NCBI GenBank assembly: GCA_026990035.1 | Contig: JALSIM010000016.1 | Span: forward strand, 124,001 to 188,000 | Source of the DNA: Alphaproteobacteria bacterium | Lineage (GTDB): Bacteria > Pseudomonadota > Alphaproteobacteria > Geminicoccales > Geminicoccaceae | Direction: 5' to 3' | Length of the DNA stretch: 64,000 nt | Shown: one piece after another, positions 17,466-31,196 of the stretch | How positions within the stretch are numbered: the first letter of the stretch is position 1 | Layout of the letters: every line of letters begins with the position of its first letter | Position numbers and translations under genes: made by a program | The notes under the pieces: model-generated | The model's database searches: none | What the model saw: only the letters and a program-made list of their open reading frames with translations | What the model was told of the DNA's origin: nothing

Positions 17466-18524
17466 ATGCCGCTGGTCGGCCTCGACCCCGGCGGGCTCGC
17501 GGCGGTGCTCGCCGCCTGTGGTGTGCCGGAAGCACAGCGCCGGATGCGGGCACGCCAGCTCTTCCGCTGGATCTACGCGCGAGGGGCGGCGGATTTCGCC
17601 GCGATGACCGATCTGCCGGCCGTGCTGCGGGAGCGGCTGGCCGCGGAGTATTCGATCTCCCGCCCGGAGATCGTCACCGAGCGGCGCTCCGCCGACGGCA
17701 CCGTCAAATGGCTGCTGCGCTTCGCCGACGGTCAGGAGGTGGAGAGCGTGTTCATTCCCGAGGCGGATCGGGGTGCGCTCTGCGTCTCCACCCAGGTCGG
17801 ATGCACCCTCTCCTGCAGCTTCTGCCATACCGGCACCATGCCGCTGGTGCGCAATCTCACCGCCGGCGAGATCCTCGCCCAGATGCTGGTGGCCCGCGAC
17901 CGCCTCGAGGAATGGCCGACCGGGCGGCCCGATCGCCGTTTCACCAATCTCGTCGTCATGGGCATGGGGGAGCCGCTTTTCAATTACGACAATCTCGCGG
18001 CGGCGCTCCGTATCGCCATGGATCCGGCGGGCCTCGATCTCTCGAAGCGGCGGATCACCGTCTCCACCTCGGGGGTCGTCCCGCGGATCGAACAGTGCGG
18101 GCGCGAGCTCGGCACCGGCCTCGCCGTCTCCCTGCACGCGGTGCGCGACGAGCTGCGCGACCGTCTGGTGCCGCTCAATCGCAAGTGGAACATCGCGAGC
18201 CTGCTCGACGCCTGCCGCCGCTATCCGATCCGCCGCCGGATCACTTTCGAATACGTCATGCTGAAGGGCGTCAACGACAGCGACGCCGACGCCCGCGAAC
18301 TGGTCCGGCTGCTGCGGGGCATCCCCGCCAAGGTCAATCTCATTCCCTTCAACCCCTGGCCCGGCGCCGTCTACGCCTGCAGCACCGGCGACCGCGTGCG
18401 GGCGTTCGCCGCCATCGTCGAGGCGGGCGGCATCGCCGCTCCCATCCGGCTGCCGAGAGGGCGGGACATCCTCGCCGCCTGCGGTCAGCTCAAGACGGCG
18501 AGCCAGCGTGACCGGGCGGCCTGA
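17466..18524 (+). CDS. rlmN: RlmN, dual-specificity 23S rRNA/tRNA m2A methyltransferase
   Basis: This radical SAM enzyme makes C2-methyladenosine at 23S rRNA A2503 and tRNA position 37. The cluster-binding CxxxCxxC is C113, C117 and C120 in [24 protein letters not shown] and [20 protein letters not shown] are typical. The C-terminal [12 protein letters not shown] carries the second catalytic cysteine. The length of 352 residues is normal. The ATG at 17466 matches the usual short N-terminus. It probably shares a transcript with the IalB-like gene. Confidence 0.95.
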   Translation: MPLVGLDPGGLAAVLAACGVPEAQRRMRARQLFRWIYARGAADFAAMTDLPAVLRERLAAEYSISRPEIVTERRSADGTVKWLLRFADGQEVESVFIPEADRGALCVSTQVGCTLSCSFCHTGTMPLVRNLTAGEILAQMLVARDRLEEWPTGRPDRRFTNLVVMGMGEPLFNYDNLAAALRIAMDPAGLDLSKRRITVSTSGVVPRIEQCGRELGTGLAVSLHAVRDELRDRLVPLNRKWNIASLLDACRRYPIRRRITFEYVMLKGVNDSDADARELVRLLRGIPAKVNLIPFNPWPGAVYACSTGDRVRAFAAIVEAGGIAAPIRLPRGRDILAACGQLKTASQRDRAA

Positions 18525-18557
18525 GCCTCACCTCCTCCATCGGCCGGAACCCTCGTC

Positions 18558-20267
18558 ATGAAACGTTTCCTGGTGGGCTTCTTCGCGGTGATCGGGGTCG
18601 TCACCGTGCTGCTGTCGAGCGTCCTCGGGATCGCCGGCTATGCGGCCTGGCAGAGCTTCGTCGCGGCCGCGCCCGAGCTTCCGCCGCGCATGCTCCTGAC
18701 CGTCGATCTCCGCGGCACCCTCGACAACGCCGGCGGCTCCGACCCGATCGATCTGCTGATCGGCGAGGGAAGGGCGGGTCTCGACGAGGTGCTGCTGGCC
18801 CTCGATGCGGCGGCGGAGGATCCGCGGGTGGCGGCTGTGGTGGCGCGCATCGACGCGACCTCGCACGGCTTCGCCGCGGCCCAGGAGCTGCGGGCGGCGA
18901 TCGCGCGGCTTCGCGAGGCCGGCGTGCCGACCCTGGTTCACGCCGAAAGCTTCGGTGAAGGCGGACCCGGGAACGAAGGCTACTATCTCGCCAGCGCCTT
19001 CGAGGAGATCTGGATGCAGCCGGGCGGGCTCGTCGCCATCACCGGGCTGTCGCTGGAAATGCCCTTCCTCCGCGGGCTCCTCGACCGTATCGGCGTGATG
19101 CCGGAGGTGATGCGCCGCGAGGCCTACAAGACGGTGTTCGAGACCTTCACCGAACGGGCGCCGACTGCCGCCAACCGGGAAATGCTGGAGGCGATCCTCG
19201 ACGATCTGTTCGCCACCTTCGGCGAGGGGATCGCCGCCGGCCGGAGCCTCGACCCGGCCACCGTCCTCGACCTCGTCGACAGTGCACCCTTCACCGGTGA
19301 AGAGGCGCTGACGGTGGGGCTCCTGGATCGCATCGGCTATTTCGACGAGGCGTTGGCGGCGGCACGGGCAGGTGCCGGCGGTGCCGAGGAGATCGCCCTC
19401 GAAGACTACGCCGCGGCGCTGGAACCCGCGCAGGAGGCGCCGGTGGTCGCCCTGGTCCACGCCAGCGGCACCATTCTCCCGGGAAGCATCCCCGAGGCCG
19501 AGGGAATCGGTTCGGAGACCCTGCGTCGCGCTCTCGCCCGGGCCCTGGAGGACGAAACGGTGGATGCGGTGCTGCTCCGGCTCGACAGTCCGGGCGGCTC
19601 GGCGGTGGCCTCGATCACCATCGCCCGGGCGATCGACCGGCTGCGCGCGGCCGGCAAGCCGGTCGTCGTGTCGATGGTCAACACGGCGGCATCCGGCGGC
19701 TACTGGATCGCCTCCCGGGCCGACCGCATCCTCGCCTGGCCGGCCACTCTCACGGGTTCGATCGGGGTCGTCTCCGGCAAGCCGGTCCTGGCCGGGCTGT
19801 GGCGCAATCTCGAGATCGACTGGGCGAGTTCGCGCCGCGGCCGCAATGCCGGCATCTGGTCGCTCAACGAACCGTACGACGCCGAGGCGCGGGCGCGCAT
19901 GGAGCGGATCCTGGACGACCTCTACGAGCGTTTCAAGGCGACGGTGGCCGAGGGGCGGGGCCTCGATCCCGAACAGGTGGAGGCGGTCGCCAAGGGGCGC
20001 GTCTGGACCGGCCGCCAGGCTTTCGAGCGGGGCCTCGTCGATCGTCTCGGCGGGCTGCGGGAGGCGCTCGCCGAGTTGCGTTCCCTGCTCGGCCTCGCCG
20101 TCGATGCGCCGCTGGCGCTGGTGGCCTATCCGCCGCCCGAGGGACCGCTCGAATGGCTGCTGGCGCTGCGTCGCCAGTTCGGCGAGATCCGGGGCCTCTT
20201 GCGCGAGATCCGGGTCGCGGGCGACTGGCCGGGCCTGGTCAGCGCCCCGCCGATCCGGGTGCGCTGA
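18558..20267 (+). CDS. sppA: SppA, signal peptide peptidase (67-kDa type)
   Basis: This inner membrane protease degrades cleaved signal peptides. The 569-residue length, with one N-terminal membrane segment (about 4-30) and two tandem S49 domains, matches the long E. coli type. The catalytic lysine lies in REAYKTVFE (K191) and the serine in NTAASGGYWIAS (S379), close to the E. coli K209-S409 separation. LDSPGGSAVASITIARAI is the second-domain signature. Its 3' end overlaps phoB on the opposite strand by 29 bases. Confidence 0.94.
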   Translation: MKRFLVGFFAVIGVVTVLLSSVLGIAGYAAWQSFVAAAPELPPRMLLTVDLRGTLDNAGGSDPIDLLIGEGRAGLDEVLLALDAAAEDPRVAAVVARIDATSHGFAAAQELRAAIARLREAGVPTLVHAESFGEGGPGNEGYYLASAFEEIWMQPGGLVAITGLSLEMPFLRGLLDRIGVMPEVMRREAYKTVFETFTERAPTAANREMLEAILDDLFATFGEGIAAGRSLDPATVLDLVDSAPFTGEEALTVGLLDRIGYFDEALAAARAGAGGAEEIALEDYAAALEPAQEAPVVALVHASGTILPGSIPEAEGIGSETLRRALARALEDETVDAVLLRLDSPGGSAVASITIARAIDRLRAAGKPVVVSMVNTAASGGYWIASRADRILAWPATLTGSIGVVSGKPVLAGLWRNLEIDWASSRRGRNAGIWSLNEPYDAEARARMERILDDLYERFKATVAEGRGLDPEQVEAVAKGRVWTGRQAFERGLVDRLGGLREALAELRSLLGLAVDAPLALVAYPPPEGPLEWLLALRRQFGEIRGLLREIRVAGDWPGLVSAPPIRVR

Positions 20268-20970
20268 ACCCGGCCGCCTCCGGCTCGGGCAGATCGAGGG
20301 CGTAGCCCGTACCGCGCACGGTGCGTACGAGATCGGGCTCGCCGCCGGCGTTGAGGGCCCGGCGCAGGCGGCGGATGGTGGCGTCCACCGTCCGGAGCTC
20401 CACCTCGGCGTCGAGACCCCAGACCCGATCGAGAAGCTGACCGCGTCCGAACACCCGGTGCGGATTCTCCATGAGATGGCGCAGGAGGCGGAACTCGGTG
20501 GGGGAAAGGGCGACCTCGCGGTGGCCGCGGTAGACCCGGTGGGCGAGGAGATCCAGCCGCAGATCGGCGAAGGTCAGCAGTTCACCGGCCATCGCCGGAC
20601 GGGCCCGCCGCAGCACCGCCCGCACCCGGGCGACGAGTTCGGCCGGCGAGAAGGGTTTGGTGACATAGTCGTCGGCTCCGGTCTCGAGACCGCGCAGCCG
20701 GTCACTCTCCTCGACCCGGGCGGTGAGCATGATCACCGGCAGTCCCGCGGTCGCCGGCCGCCGGCGGAGGCGCCGGCAGAGCTCGATGCCCGAAAGCCCG
20801 GGCAGCATCCAGTCGAGGATCAGGAGATCGGGCGGCAGCTCCTCGATCTGCAGGAGCGCCTCCTCGCCGTCGCGGGCGGCGGCCACCTCGAAGCCGGCCG
20901 CTTCGAGATTGTAGGCGAGCAGCCTGCGGACCGCCGGTTCGTCCTCGACGATCAGCACCCGGGCGGTCAT
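20239..20970 (-). CDS. phoB: PhoB, phosphate regulon response regulator
   Basis: This 243-residue OmpR/PhoB-type regulator has a receiver domain with acidic pocket VEDE and phosphoacceptor D53 (ILDWMLPG), the conserved lysine in DDYVTKPFSP, and a winged-helix DNA-binding domain from about residue 130 (SPTEFRLLRHLMENP, VRTVRGTGYAL). Phosphorylated PhoB binds Pho boxes such as the one at 25465-25482. It is the last gene of the pst cluster. Its start overlaps the phoU stop in an ATGA. Confidence 0.95.
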   Translation of the reverse strand: MTARVLIVEDEPAVRRLLAYNLEAAGFEVAAARDGEEALLQIEELPPDLLILDWMLPGLSGIELCRRLRRRPATAGLPVIMLTARVEESDRLRGLETGADDYVTKPFSPAELVARVRAVLRRARPAMAGELLTFADLRLDLLAHRVYRGHREVALSPTEFRLLRHLMENPHRVFGRGQLLDRVWGLDAEVELRTVDATIRRLRRALNAGGEPDLVRTVRGTGYALDLPEPEAAGFSAPGSAGR

Positions 20971-21671
20971 TCCCGGCCCTTCCGCATGCGGTTGATGAGA
21001 TCCCCGTGGACGATGTAGTGGACTTTTTCGGCGATGTTCGTGGCGTGGTCGCCGATCCGTTCCAGGTTCTTGGCGATGAACATGAGGTCGATGCAGGTAC
21101 CGGTGGTGCGCGGATCTTCGAGGATGTAGGTCAGGAGCTCGCGAAACAGACTGGTGTAGAGCTGGTCCACCTCGTCGTCCCGGTGCCAGGCGGCCATCGC
21201 CCTGTCGGGATCGCGCTCGACATAGGCGTCGAGTACCTCCTTGACCATCTGCTGACAGATCTCCGCCATCCGCGGGATGGTGACGAAGGGCTTGAGCTGC
21301 GGCTGTTCGGCGAGACGGCGGGCGCGCTTGGCGATGTTCACCGCATAGTCGCTGGTGCGTTCGAGATCGTTGGAAATCTTGAGGGCCATCGCCACCATCC
21401 GCAGATCGATGGCCACCGGCTGCCGGGTGGCGAGGATCCGGATCGCTTCCTGATCGATCGCCTCCTCGAGCTCGTCGATCGCGTCGTCCTGGCCGATCAC
21501 CGCGGCCGCCGCCGCCTCGTCCCGCGCGACCAGGGCACGGATGGCGAGAGCCACCTGCCGTTCGACCAGCGCCCCCATCTCCATGATGCGCCGCGTCAGC
21601 CGCGAGAGCTCCTCGTCGAAGGCGCGCACCGTGTGCTTCTTGGCGAGACCTCGCTCCGGCGTCTCGACCAT
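20967..21671 (-). CDS. phoU: PhoU, phosphate transport and signalling regulator
   Basis: This 234-residue all-helical protein has two PhoU repeats, each with the metal-binding Glu/Asp motif region (ERTSDYAVNIAKRARRL and LERIGDHATNIAEKVHYI). PhoU restrains PhoR signalling and Pst uptake when phosphate is sufficient. It lies 10 bases after pstB and overlaps phoB by 4 bases, the normal gene order in this class. Confidence 0.95.
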   Translation of the reverse strand: MVETPERGLAKKHTVRAFDEELSRLTRRIMEMGALVERQVALAIRALVARDEAAAAAVIGQDDAIDELEEAIDQEAIRILATRQPVAIDLRMVAMALKISNDLERTSDYAVNIAKRARRLAEQPQLKPFVTIPRMAEICQQMVKEVLDAYVERDPDRAMAAWHRDDEVDQLYTSLFRELLTYILEDPRTTGTCIDLMFIAKNLERIGDHATNIAEKVHYIVHGDLINRMRKGRE

Positions 21672-21681
21672 GCCAGCCTCC

Positions 21682-22503
21682 TCAGCCGAACCGGCCGGTG
21701 ATGTAGTCCTGGGTCATGCTTTCCCGGGGCCGGGTGAAGACTTCCTCGGTGGGGCCGAATTCGATCAGCCGGCCGAGGTGGAAGAAGGCGGTGAAACGCG
21801 AGATCCGCGCCGCCTGCTGCATGTTGTGGGTGACGACGACGATGGTATACCGGCGCGCCAGCTCGTCGATCAGCTCCTCGATATGGGCGGTGGCGATGGG
21901 ATCGAGGGCCGAGGTCGGCTCGTCGAGCAGCAGCAGCTCGGGCTCCGGAGCCAGGGCGCGGGCGATGCACAGGCGCTGCTGCTGGCCACCGGAGAGGGTG
22001 TAGGCGTTGGCGTGCAGCCGGTCCTTCACCTCCTCCCAGAGGGCCGCCCGCCGCAGCGACTTCTCCACCTGGGCATCGAGAACGGCGCGGTTGCGCACGC
22101 CGCGGATGCGCAGACCCGCCGCCACATTCTCGTAGATCGACTTGGGAAACGGGTTGGGCTTCTGGAAGACCATGCCGATCCTGAGCCGCGGTACCATCGG
22201 ATCGGTCTTCGGGCTGATGATGTCGATGCCCTCGGGTTGGAGCAGGATGCGGCCGCCGTAGCGGTTGCCCGGGTAGAGATCGTGCATCCGGTTGAAGCAG
22301 CGCAGGAAGGTGCTCTTGCCGCAGCCCGACGGGCCGATCAGGGCGGTGACGCAGCCTTCGGCGACCGGCAGGGAGATGGAGAAGAGGACCTGCTTGCGGC
22401 CGTACCAGAAGTCGAGCTCCTCGACCACCGCCTTGGGACGGGCTTCCTTCGGCGTCGCTGCGGGCGGCGCGGGAGCGGCCAGAGCGTCGGCCCCGAACAT
22501 CAT
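21682..22503 (-). CDS. pstB: PstB, phosphate ABC transporter ATPase
   Basis: This is a 273-residue ATPase with Walker [18 protein letters not shown], signature [16 protein letters not shown], Walker [14 protein letters not shown] and H-loop [23 protein letters not shown] is characteristic of PstB. Tandem ATGs at 22503 and 22500 overlap the pstA stop, so translation is coupled. It has a roughly 25-residue Ala/Pro-rich leader that E. coli PstB lacks. Confidence 0.96.
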   Translation of the reverse strand: MMFGADALAAPAPPAATPKEARPKAVVEELDFWYGRKQVLFSISLPVAEGCVTALIGPSGCGKSTFLRCFNRMHDLYPGNRYGGRILLQPEGIDIISPKTDPMVPRLRIGMVFQKPNPFPKSIYENVAAGLRIRGVRNRAVLDAQVEKSLRRAALWEEVKDRLHANAYTLSGGQQQRLCIARALAPEPELLLLDEPTSALDPIATAHIEELIDELARRYTIVVVTHNMQQAARISRFTAFFHLGRLIEFGPTEEVFTRPRESMTQDYITGRFG

Positions 22504-23420
22504 CGCATCAGTCTCCGTGCCCGGTAGCGGATGTAGATCGCGAGCCCGTTCATGGCCAGCGTCATGAGCAGCAGCACCACCCCGGCGGCGGCCGCCAGCT
22601 CGTGGAAGGCCGCCTGGGGGCGTGAGATCCAGTTGAACATCTGGATCGGCAGGACGGTGAAGGGGGACCACAGCCATTCGAAGCTCACATAGGGGGGCGT
22701 ATCGGTGATCGGTGAAGGCGGCAGGAAGGCGATGAAGGTCAGGGCGCCGATGGTCACCAGCGGGGCGGTCTCGCCGATCGCCCGGGCGAGGGCGACGATG
22801 ATGCCCGTGAGAATGCCAGGCCTGGCCGCCGGCAGGAGATACATCGAGACCGTCTGCCATTTGTCGGCACCGAGGGCGAAGGCCGCCTCGCGCACCTCCC
22901 CGGGGATGCTCCGGAGCGCTTCCCGGGTGGCGACGATGATCACCGGCAGGACGAGGAGCGCCAGCACCATCCCGGCCACCAGGATCGTCTCGCCGAGGCG
23001 AAAGGTGTAGACGAAGACGCCGAGGGCGAGGAGGCCGTAGATGATCGAGGGAACGCCGGCGAGATTGGTGATATTGATCTCGATCAGATCGGTCAGCCAG
23101 CTCCTGGGTGCGTATTCCTCGAGATAGAGACCGGCGGCGATCCCGAAGGGGACGGCGAGGGCGGCGGTCACCAGCATCACCAGGCTGGTGCCCACCCAGG
23201 CCGGCAGGATTCCCGCCCGCGATGCCCGACGCGAGGGATAGTTCGCGAGGAAGTCGCGATCGATGTGCGGCGCTCCGGTGAGCACCAGATCGAGGATCAG
23301 CGCCAGCAGGATGGCGGTGGCGAGGAACAGCACGGCGAGGCCGATGCCGGCGAACAGCAGATCGCGGCGCCGGGCGCCGGCGATCAGCCGCGGGGTGTCG
23401 AGAGGGCGGATCTCGGCCAT
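22500..23420 (-). CDS. pstA: PstA, phosphate ABC transporter permease
   Basis: This 306-residue inner membrane permease has about six membrane segments and the EAA-loop region [49 protein letters not shown] is typical of PstA. It forms the channel with PstC and is driven by PstB. It starts 9 bases after the pstC stop. Confidence 0.95.
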   Translation of the reverse strand: MAEIRPLDTPRLIAGARRRDLLFAGIGLAVLFLATAILLALILDLVLTGAPHIDRDFLANYPSRRASRAGILPAWVGTSLVMLVTAALAVPFGIAAGLYLEEYAPRSWLTDLIEINITNLAGVPSIIYGLLALGVFVYTFRLGETILVAGMVLALLVLPVIIVATREALRSIPGEVREAAFALGADKWQTVSMYLLPAARPGILTGIIVALARAIGETAPLVTIGALTFIAFLPPSPITDTPPYVSFEWLWSPFTVLPIQMFNWISRPQAAFHELAAAAGVVLLLMTLAMNGLAIYIRYRARRLMR

Positions 23421-23429
23421 GGGCGACTC

Positions 23430-24377
23430 TCAATAGGCTTCGCGGAAACGGCGCCGCAGGAAAAAGCCCAGAATGTTGAAGGTGAGGGTCAGGAGGAAGA
23501 GGGTCAGGCCGGCGGCGAAGATCGACTGGTAGGCGATGGTGCCGTAGGCGACGTCGCCGAGGCTGACCTGGACGATGTATGTCGTGATCGTGGCCGCACC
23601 TTCGAGCGGGTTGAAGGTGAAGTTGGGATTCTGCCCGGCGGCGATGGCCACCACCATGGTCTCGCCCACCGCCCGGGCCATGCCCAGGAGATAGGCCGCG
23701 GTGACTCCGGACAGGGCGGCGGGGAGCACCACCCTGGCGGCGGTCTGCAATCGCGTGTAGCCGAGCGCATAGGCGCCCTCGCGCAGACTGTCCGGCACCG
23801 CCCGCATCGCGTCCTCGCTTAGGGAGACGATGTAGGGGAGGATCATCACCCCCATCACCAGGCCCGGCGAGAGCATGTTGAAGCCGGGCAGATCGGGGAA
23901 GATCCGGCGCAGCAGCGGGGTCACGAAGAGCAGCGCGAAATAGCCGAACACGACGGTCGGCACCCCCGCCAGCAGCTCGAGGAGCGGCTTCACCATCTCC
24001 CGCAGCCGGCGGTCGGCGTATTCGCTGAGATACATGGCCAGGACCGTGCCCGCCGGGATCGCCACCGCGAGGGCGATCACGGAAACGGTGAGGGTGCCCG
24101 CGAGCAGCGGCAGGATGCCGTAGCGCGGATCGGCGAACAGCGGCGTCCACTGGGTGTCGGTCAGAAAATCGACGAGCCTCACCTGCCGGAAGAAGAGAAG
24201 GGATTCGCTCACCAGCACGTAGACGATCGCCAGGGTGACGAGGACCGAAAAGCCGGCGGCCGCGAACAGCAGCCGCCGCATCAGCCGGTCGATCAGCCGC
24301 CGCCGGGCGAGGAAGCCCGGCGACGGCCGGATGCCGCGGGGTGATGCTCGGGATGCGAGGTCGGGGCTCGTCGCCAT
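23430..24377 (-). CDS. pstC: PstC, phosphate ABC transporter permease
   Basis: This 315-residue permease has six predicted membrane segments. Family marks are the [23 protein letters not shown] loop (PstC EAA motif), [15 protein letters not shown] and [17 protein letters not shown]. The ATG at 24377 is the simplest start; a GTG at 24383 adds two residues and has better-spaced GGAG. It lies about 16 bases after pstS. Confidence 0.95.
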   Translation of the reverse strand: MATSPDLASRASPRGIRPSPGFLARRRLIDRLMRRLLFAAAGFSVLVTLAIVYVLVSESLLFFRQVRLVDFLTDTQWTPLFADPRYGILPLLAGTLTVSVIALAVAIPAGTVLAMYLSEYADRRLREMVKPLLELLAGVPTVVFGYFALLFVTPLLRRIFPDLPGFNMLSPGLVMGVMILPYIVSLSEDAMRAVPDSLREGAYALGYTRLQTAARVVLPAALSGVTAAYLLGMARAVGETMVVAIAAGQNPNFTFNPLEGAATITTYIVQVSLGDVAYGTIAYQSIFAAGLTLFLLTLTFNILGFFLRRRFREAY

Positions 24378-24393
24378 CCTCACCCCTGCTCCG

Positions 24394-25395
<1,002 letters not shown>

Positions 25396-25464
25396 CTGGG
25401 GCCCTCCGAAGGCTGTTGCCCTCCTGCGAATGGCCGGAGACGGTGCGGATTCTGTGCGAATTCC

Positions 25465-25482
25465 GTGACAGGATCGTGACAG
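25465..25482 (-). promoter_or_regulatory. Pho box (PhoB operator) upstream of pstS
   Basis: On the minus strand the sequence CTGTCACGATCCTGTCAC is two identical 7-mers (CTGTCAC) with a 4-base spacer, the exact 7-4-7 architecture of PhoB sites. It ends one base from the phoR stop and 70 bases before the pstS start, so phosphate control probably begins at pstS, leaving phoR at least partly under an upstream promoter. Confidence 0.88.
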
Positions 25483-26876
25483 TCAGCCGGATGCCACCGG
25501 CAGCCAGGCGCAGAAGCGGCTGCCCTCGCCGAGACGGCTGTCGATGGAGAGATGACCCTGGTGCCTTCTCAGAATGTGCTTGACGATGGCGAGACCGAGG
25601 CCGGTGCCGCCGATCTCCCGCGAGCGCGCCCTGTCGACCCGGTAGAAGCGCTCGGTGAGCCGCGGCAGATGTTCGGGCGGAATGCCCGGCCCGAAATCGC
25701 GCACGCAGAGGCGCAGCGCCGACCGCCCGGCGACCGGTCCGGCGGCCGCCGGTGCTCGTTCCAGATGTTCCAGGCTCACCTCGATGCGCCCCCCCGCCGC
25801 CCCGTATTTGATCGCATTGTCGAGGAGGTTGGCGACGAGCTGATGCATCTGATCGGCGTCCGCCGCCACCGCCGGCAGGGGGTCGGCGATGGTCACCTCC
25901 AGCGCGGCGCCGGCCGCCCGTGCCCGCGGTGCCAGCTTGTCCGCGACCGCCCGCACCAGCGGTGCGAGGGCGAGGGTTTCCGTCGGCGGGGCGCTGGCCG
26001 CGAGCTCGATTCGCGACAGGGACAGGAGATCGTCGATCAGCCGCTGCATCCGCGCCGCCTCCTCGGCCATCAGCTCGAGGAACTCGGCACGGGCCTCCGG
26101 ATCGCCACGGGCCGGACCGCGCAGGGTCTCGATCAGGCCCACGAGAGAGGTCAGCGGGGTGCGGATCTCGTGGCTGGCGTTGGCGATGAAATCGGATCGC
26201 ATGCGCTCGATCACGACCTGTTCGGAGACTTCCCGCAGCACCAGGACGGCGGCGCGCTCCGTCTCCTCGGTCTCGGCCGGCCCCACCCGTGCCGAAAAGC
26301 GGCGCCGGGGATCGGCGGGTGGAGTGAAATCCACCTGGCTGTGGCGCCCTTCGCGGATCGCCGCGTCGAGCGCCGCGGTCAGTCCCGGATCCCGGATCAC
26401 CGCGTCGAGCGGCAGCGGCGTGGCGGCGATGCCGAGCTCTTCGCGCGCGGCGGCGTTGCAGCGCACGACTTCCCGCCCGCCGTCGACCAGCAGCACCGGA
26501 TCGGGAAAGGCGTCGATCAGGCTTTCGAGAAGATGTCGGACGGTTCGGCCGCGGCGCTCGGCCCGCCGCAGGCGGCGGGTCAGCCGGAGCACCGGAGCCG
26601 CCACCTGCCGGTCGAGGCCTTCCTCGAGATCCTCCGGTCGCGATCCCCGTCCGGTCTCGGCGATGCCGTCGATCCAGGCGGCCAGCTCTTCGAGCATCCG
26701 CCGCCGGCGCCGTGCCGCCCACAGCGCGGTGACGGCCGCCGTGGCGAAGCCGGCGGCGAGGCCGGGCGGCGACAGGCCGAGAAGCGCCACCGTGACCAAC
26801 CCCGCGATCGCCGGCTGGAGATAGGGACCGATACCGGCGAAGCGGGAGGGGATCGCCCTCTCGGTCGGCTCGTTCG

Positions 26877-26880
<4 letters not shown>
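25483..26880 (-). CDS. phoR: PhoR, phosphate regulon sensor histidine kinase
   Basis: The kinase has two N-terminal membrane helices, a PAS-like region (about residues 115-215), the H-box [20 protein letters not shown], and an ATPase domain with [34 protein letters not shown] and [13 protein letters not shown]. It phosphorylates PhoB when phosphate is low. No ATG or GTG starts this frame. A TTG at 26799 would begin inside the first membrane helix. A CTG at 26880 overlaps the preceding gene's stop (CTGA), has GAGGAG 8 bases before it, and restores a full helix, so I take CTG as the likely start (465 residues; 438 from TTG). Confidence 0.9.
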
Positions 26881-28817
<1,937 letters not shown>

Positions 28818-28978
28818 CGCCCTTCCTCGCCGCAATCGCGTCGGGTGGCGGCGGGTGCCGCCGCTCCGGCCGATACATAGTGCGGCAATCGGCACGACGC
28901 AAAGCGCCGTCGTGGCGGTGGAGCCGGAGGCGGGAAGGGTCTAGGCTCGGTGCGGAGGTCACAGGGGGAGAGGAGGGC

Positions 28979-29440
28979 ATGGGTGTCCGGCTGTTCCTTC
29001 TTCTGTTGCTGATCCCGGCCGGCTGCACCGGGGTGGCGCCGCCGCGGACGGTGCCGCCGGAAGTGCGCCTCCTGGATCTGGTGCCGGTGCGGCTCGGGCT
29101 CTTCGAGCAGGAGCTCGAGGCGCGGTTGCGGATCGTCAATCCCGACACCGTGCCGCTGGCGGCCCGGGGGATCCGCTTCACCCTGGAGACGGAGGGTGCG
29201 CCTCTCGGCAGCGGGGTGGACGACACGCCCTTCACCGTGCCGCCCCTCGGCGAGACGGTGATCACCGCCCCGCTCTACGTGTCGACGACGACGCTCGTGG
29301 AGCGGATCCTGCAGCTCGCGGGCGGACGGGGGATCACCTATCGTCTGGCCGGCGACATCCTGCTGGCGCGGGGTGCGGCGGATGGCGAGGCGCTGCCGTT
29401 CGAGACCGAAGCGTCCCTGCGTCTGCCCGGCACCTCCTGA
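28979..29440 (+). CDS. LEA type 2 (WHy-domain) family lipoprotein
   Basis: This 153-residue protein has a short signal with a lipobox-like IPAGC (cysteine 16), then a beta-sandwich LEA14/WHy domain: [20 protein letters not shown] is the characteristic first strand pair. Bacterial members are small outer-envelope lipoproteins of unclear, possibly stress-related function. GGAGAGGAGG precedes the ATG at 28979. The GMC oxidoreductase gene follows 19 bases later. The proline at -3 makes the lipobox imperfect. Confidence 0.75.
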   Translation: MGVRLFLLLLLIPAGCTGVAPPRTVPPEVRLLDLVPVRLGLFEQELEARLRIVNPDTVPLAARGIRFTLETEGAPLGSGVDDTPFTVPPLGETVITAPLYVSTTTLVERILQLAGGRGITYRLAGDILLARGAADGEALPFETEASLRLPGTS

Positions 29441-29459
29441 ACATTCGCGGGGGAGGGAG

Positions 29460-31076
29460 ATGAGCGAACCGATCGGCCGTTTCGACTATGTCATCGTCGG
29501 TGCCGGTTCGGCCGGCTGCGTGCTCGCCAACCGGCTCTCCGCCGATCCCGGCAAACGGGTGCTGCTGCTGGAGGCGGGCGGCAAGGACACCTACATCTGG
29601 ATCCACATCCCGATCGGCTATCTTTATACTCAGAACAATCCGCGCACCGACTGGTGTTTCGAGACCGAGCCCGAGGCGGGGCTCGGCGGCCGGGCCCTCA
29701 AATATCCCCGCGGCCGGGTGCTGGGCGGCTGCTCTTCCATCAACGGCATGATCTACATGCGCGGCCAGGCCCGGGACTACGATCTCTGGCGGCAGATGGG
29801 CAATCCCGGCTGGTCCTGGGCGGAAGTTCTGCCCTACTTCAAGAAGTCGGAAGATTTCTTCAAGGGCGCCGACGAATGGCACGGTGCCGGTGGCGAATGG
29901 CGGGTGGAGGAGCCCCGGGTGCGCTGGCCGATCCTCGACGCCTTCCGCGAGGCGGCGGCCGAGCTCGGAATTCCGAAGATCGAGGATTTCAACCGGGGGG
30001 ACAACGCGGGCTGCAGCTACTTCCACGTCAACCAGAAGAACGGGGTGCGGTGGAGCACCGCCAAGGCATTCCTGAAACCGGCCATGGGGCGGCCCAATCT
30101 CGAAGTGCTCACCCATGCCCAGGCGAAAAGGCTACTGTTCGAGGGGCGTCGGGTCAGGGGAGTCGAATTCTGGCGTCACGGTGCGCTCCAGCGGGTCATC
30201 GCCGAGATCGAGGTGATCCTCGCCGCCGGCGCCATCGGCTCGCCGCAGCTCCTGCAGGTTTCGGGCATCGGTCCGGGGGCGTTGCTGCGCGAGCACGGGA
30301 TCGAGGTGGTCCGGGAGCTGCCGGGGGTGGGCGAGAATCTCCAGGACCATCTCCAGATCCGGCCGGTGTTCCGGGTGGAGAACGCTCTGACTCTCAACCA
30401 GCGCGGCAACAGCCTGTTCTGGCGCGGCGTGATGGGCCTCGAATATCTGCTGTTCCGCAGGGGACCGCTGAGCATGGCGCCCTCGACGCTGGGGGCGTTC
30501 GCCAGGAGCGATCCCTCCTTCGAGACGCCGAATCTCGAATATCACGTCCAGCCCCTGTCCCTGGACAGGTTCGGCGATCCCCTGCACCCGTTTCCGGCGA
30601 TCACCCCCTCGGTCTGCAACCTGCGACCGACCAGCCGCGGCCATGTCCGCATCCGGAGTGGCGACCCGCGCGAGACGCCGGCCATCAAGCCCAACTATCT
30701 GTCGACGCCGGAGGACCGCAAGGTGGCGGCCGACGCGCTCAGGCTCACCCGCCGGATCATGGCCGCGAAGGCGCTGGCCCCGCACCGGCCCGAGGAATAC
30801 CGCCCGGGCGCCCATCTCACCGGCGACGAGGAGCTGGCCACTGCCGCCGGCGAGATCGCGACCACCATCTTCCATCCCGTCTCCACCTGCAGGATGGGGC
30901 CGGCCGAGGATCCGACGGCGGTGGTGGATGCCCGTCTGCGGCTGCACGGCATGGGGGGAATCCGCATCGTCGACGCATCGGTCATGCCCACCATCACTTC
31001 GGGCAACACCAACGCGCCGACCATCATGATCGCCGAGAAGGCCAGCGACATGATCCTCGAGGATGCGCGCGGCTAG
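29460..31076 (+). CDS. GMC family FAD-dependent oxidoreductase (choline dehydrogenase-like)
   Basis: This 538-residue flavoprotein oxidises an alcohol substrate that cannot be named. The FAD-binding YVIVGAGSAGCVLANRLS is at residues 10-27, GMC signature 1 is at PRGRVLGGCSSINGMIYMRG, signature 2 at GAIGSPQLLQVSGIGP, and the C-terminal catalytic region reads HPVSTCRMGP then SGNTNAPTIMIAEKASDMI. BetA-like enzymes look similar, but no betaine genes are near, so the specific name is withheld. Confidence 0.93.
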   Translation: MSEPIGRFDYVIVGAGSAGCVLANRLSADPGKRVLLLEAGGKDTYIWIHIPIGYLYTQNNPRTDWCFETEPEAGLGGRALKYPRGRVLGGCSSINGMIYMRGQARDYDLWRQMGNPGWSWAEVLPYFKKSEDFFKGADEWHGAGGEWRVEEPRVRWPILDAFREAAAELGIPKIEDFNRGDNAGCSYFHVNQKNGVRWSTAKAFLKPAMGRPNLEVLTHAQAKRLLFEGRRVRGVEFWRHGALQRVIAEIEVILAAGAIGSPQLLQVSGIGPGALLREHGIEVVRELPGVGENLQDHLQIRPVFRVENALTLNQRGNSLFWRGVMGLEYLLFRRGPLSMAPSTLGAFARSDPSFETPNLEYHVQPLSLDRFGDPLHPFPAITPSVCNLRPTSRGHVRIRSGDPRETPAIKPNYLSTPEDRKVAADALRLTRRIMAAKALAPHRPEEYRPGAHLTGDEELATAAGEIATTIFHPVSTCRMGPAEDPTAVVDARLRLHGMGGIRIVDASVMPTITSGNTNAPTIMIAEKASDMILEDARG

Positions 31077-31196
31077 GGAATACCAGTGGCGAAGTTGAAA
31101 AACCGCCGGCCGCGGGCCATCATGTGAAGACACGGAACCGATGCCGCCCTGCGGCGCGCGCGTCCGGAAAAGGGAATTCCGCCGGGAGGTCGAAGC

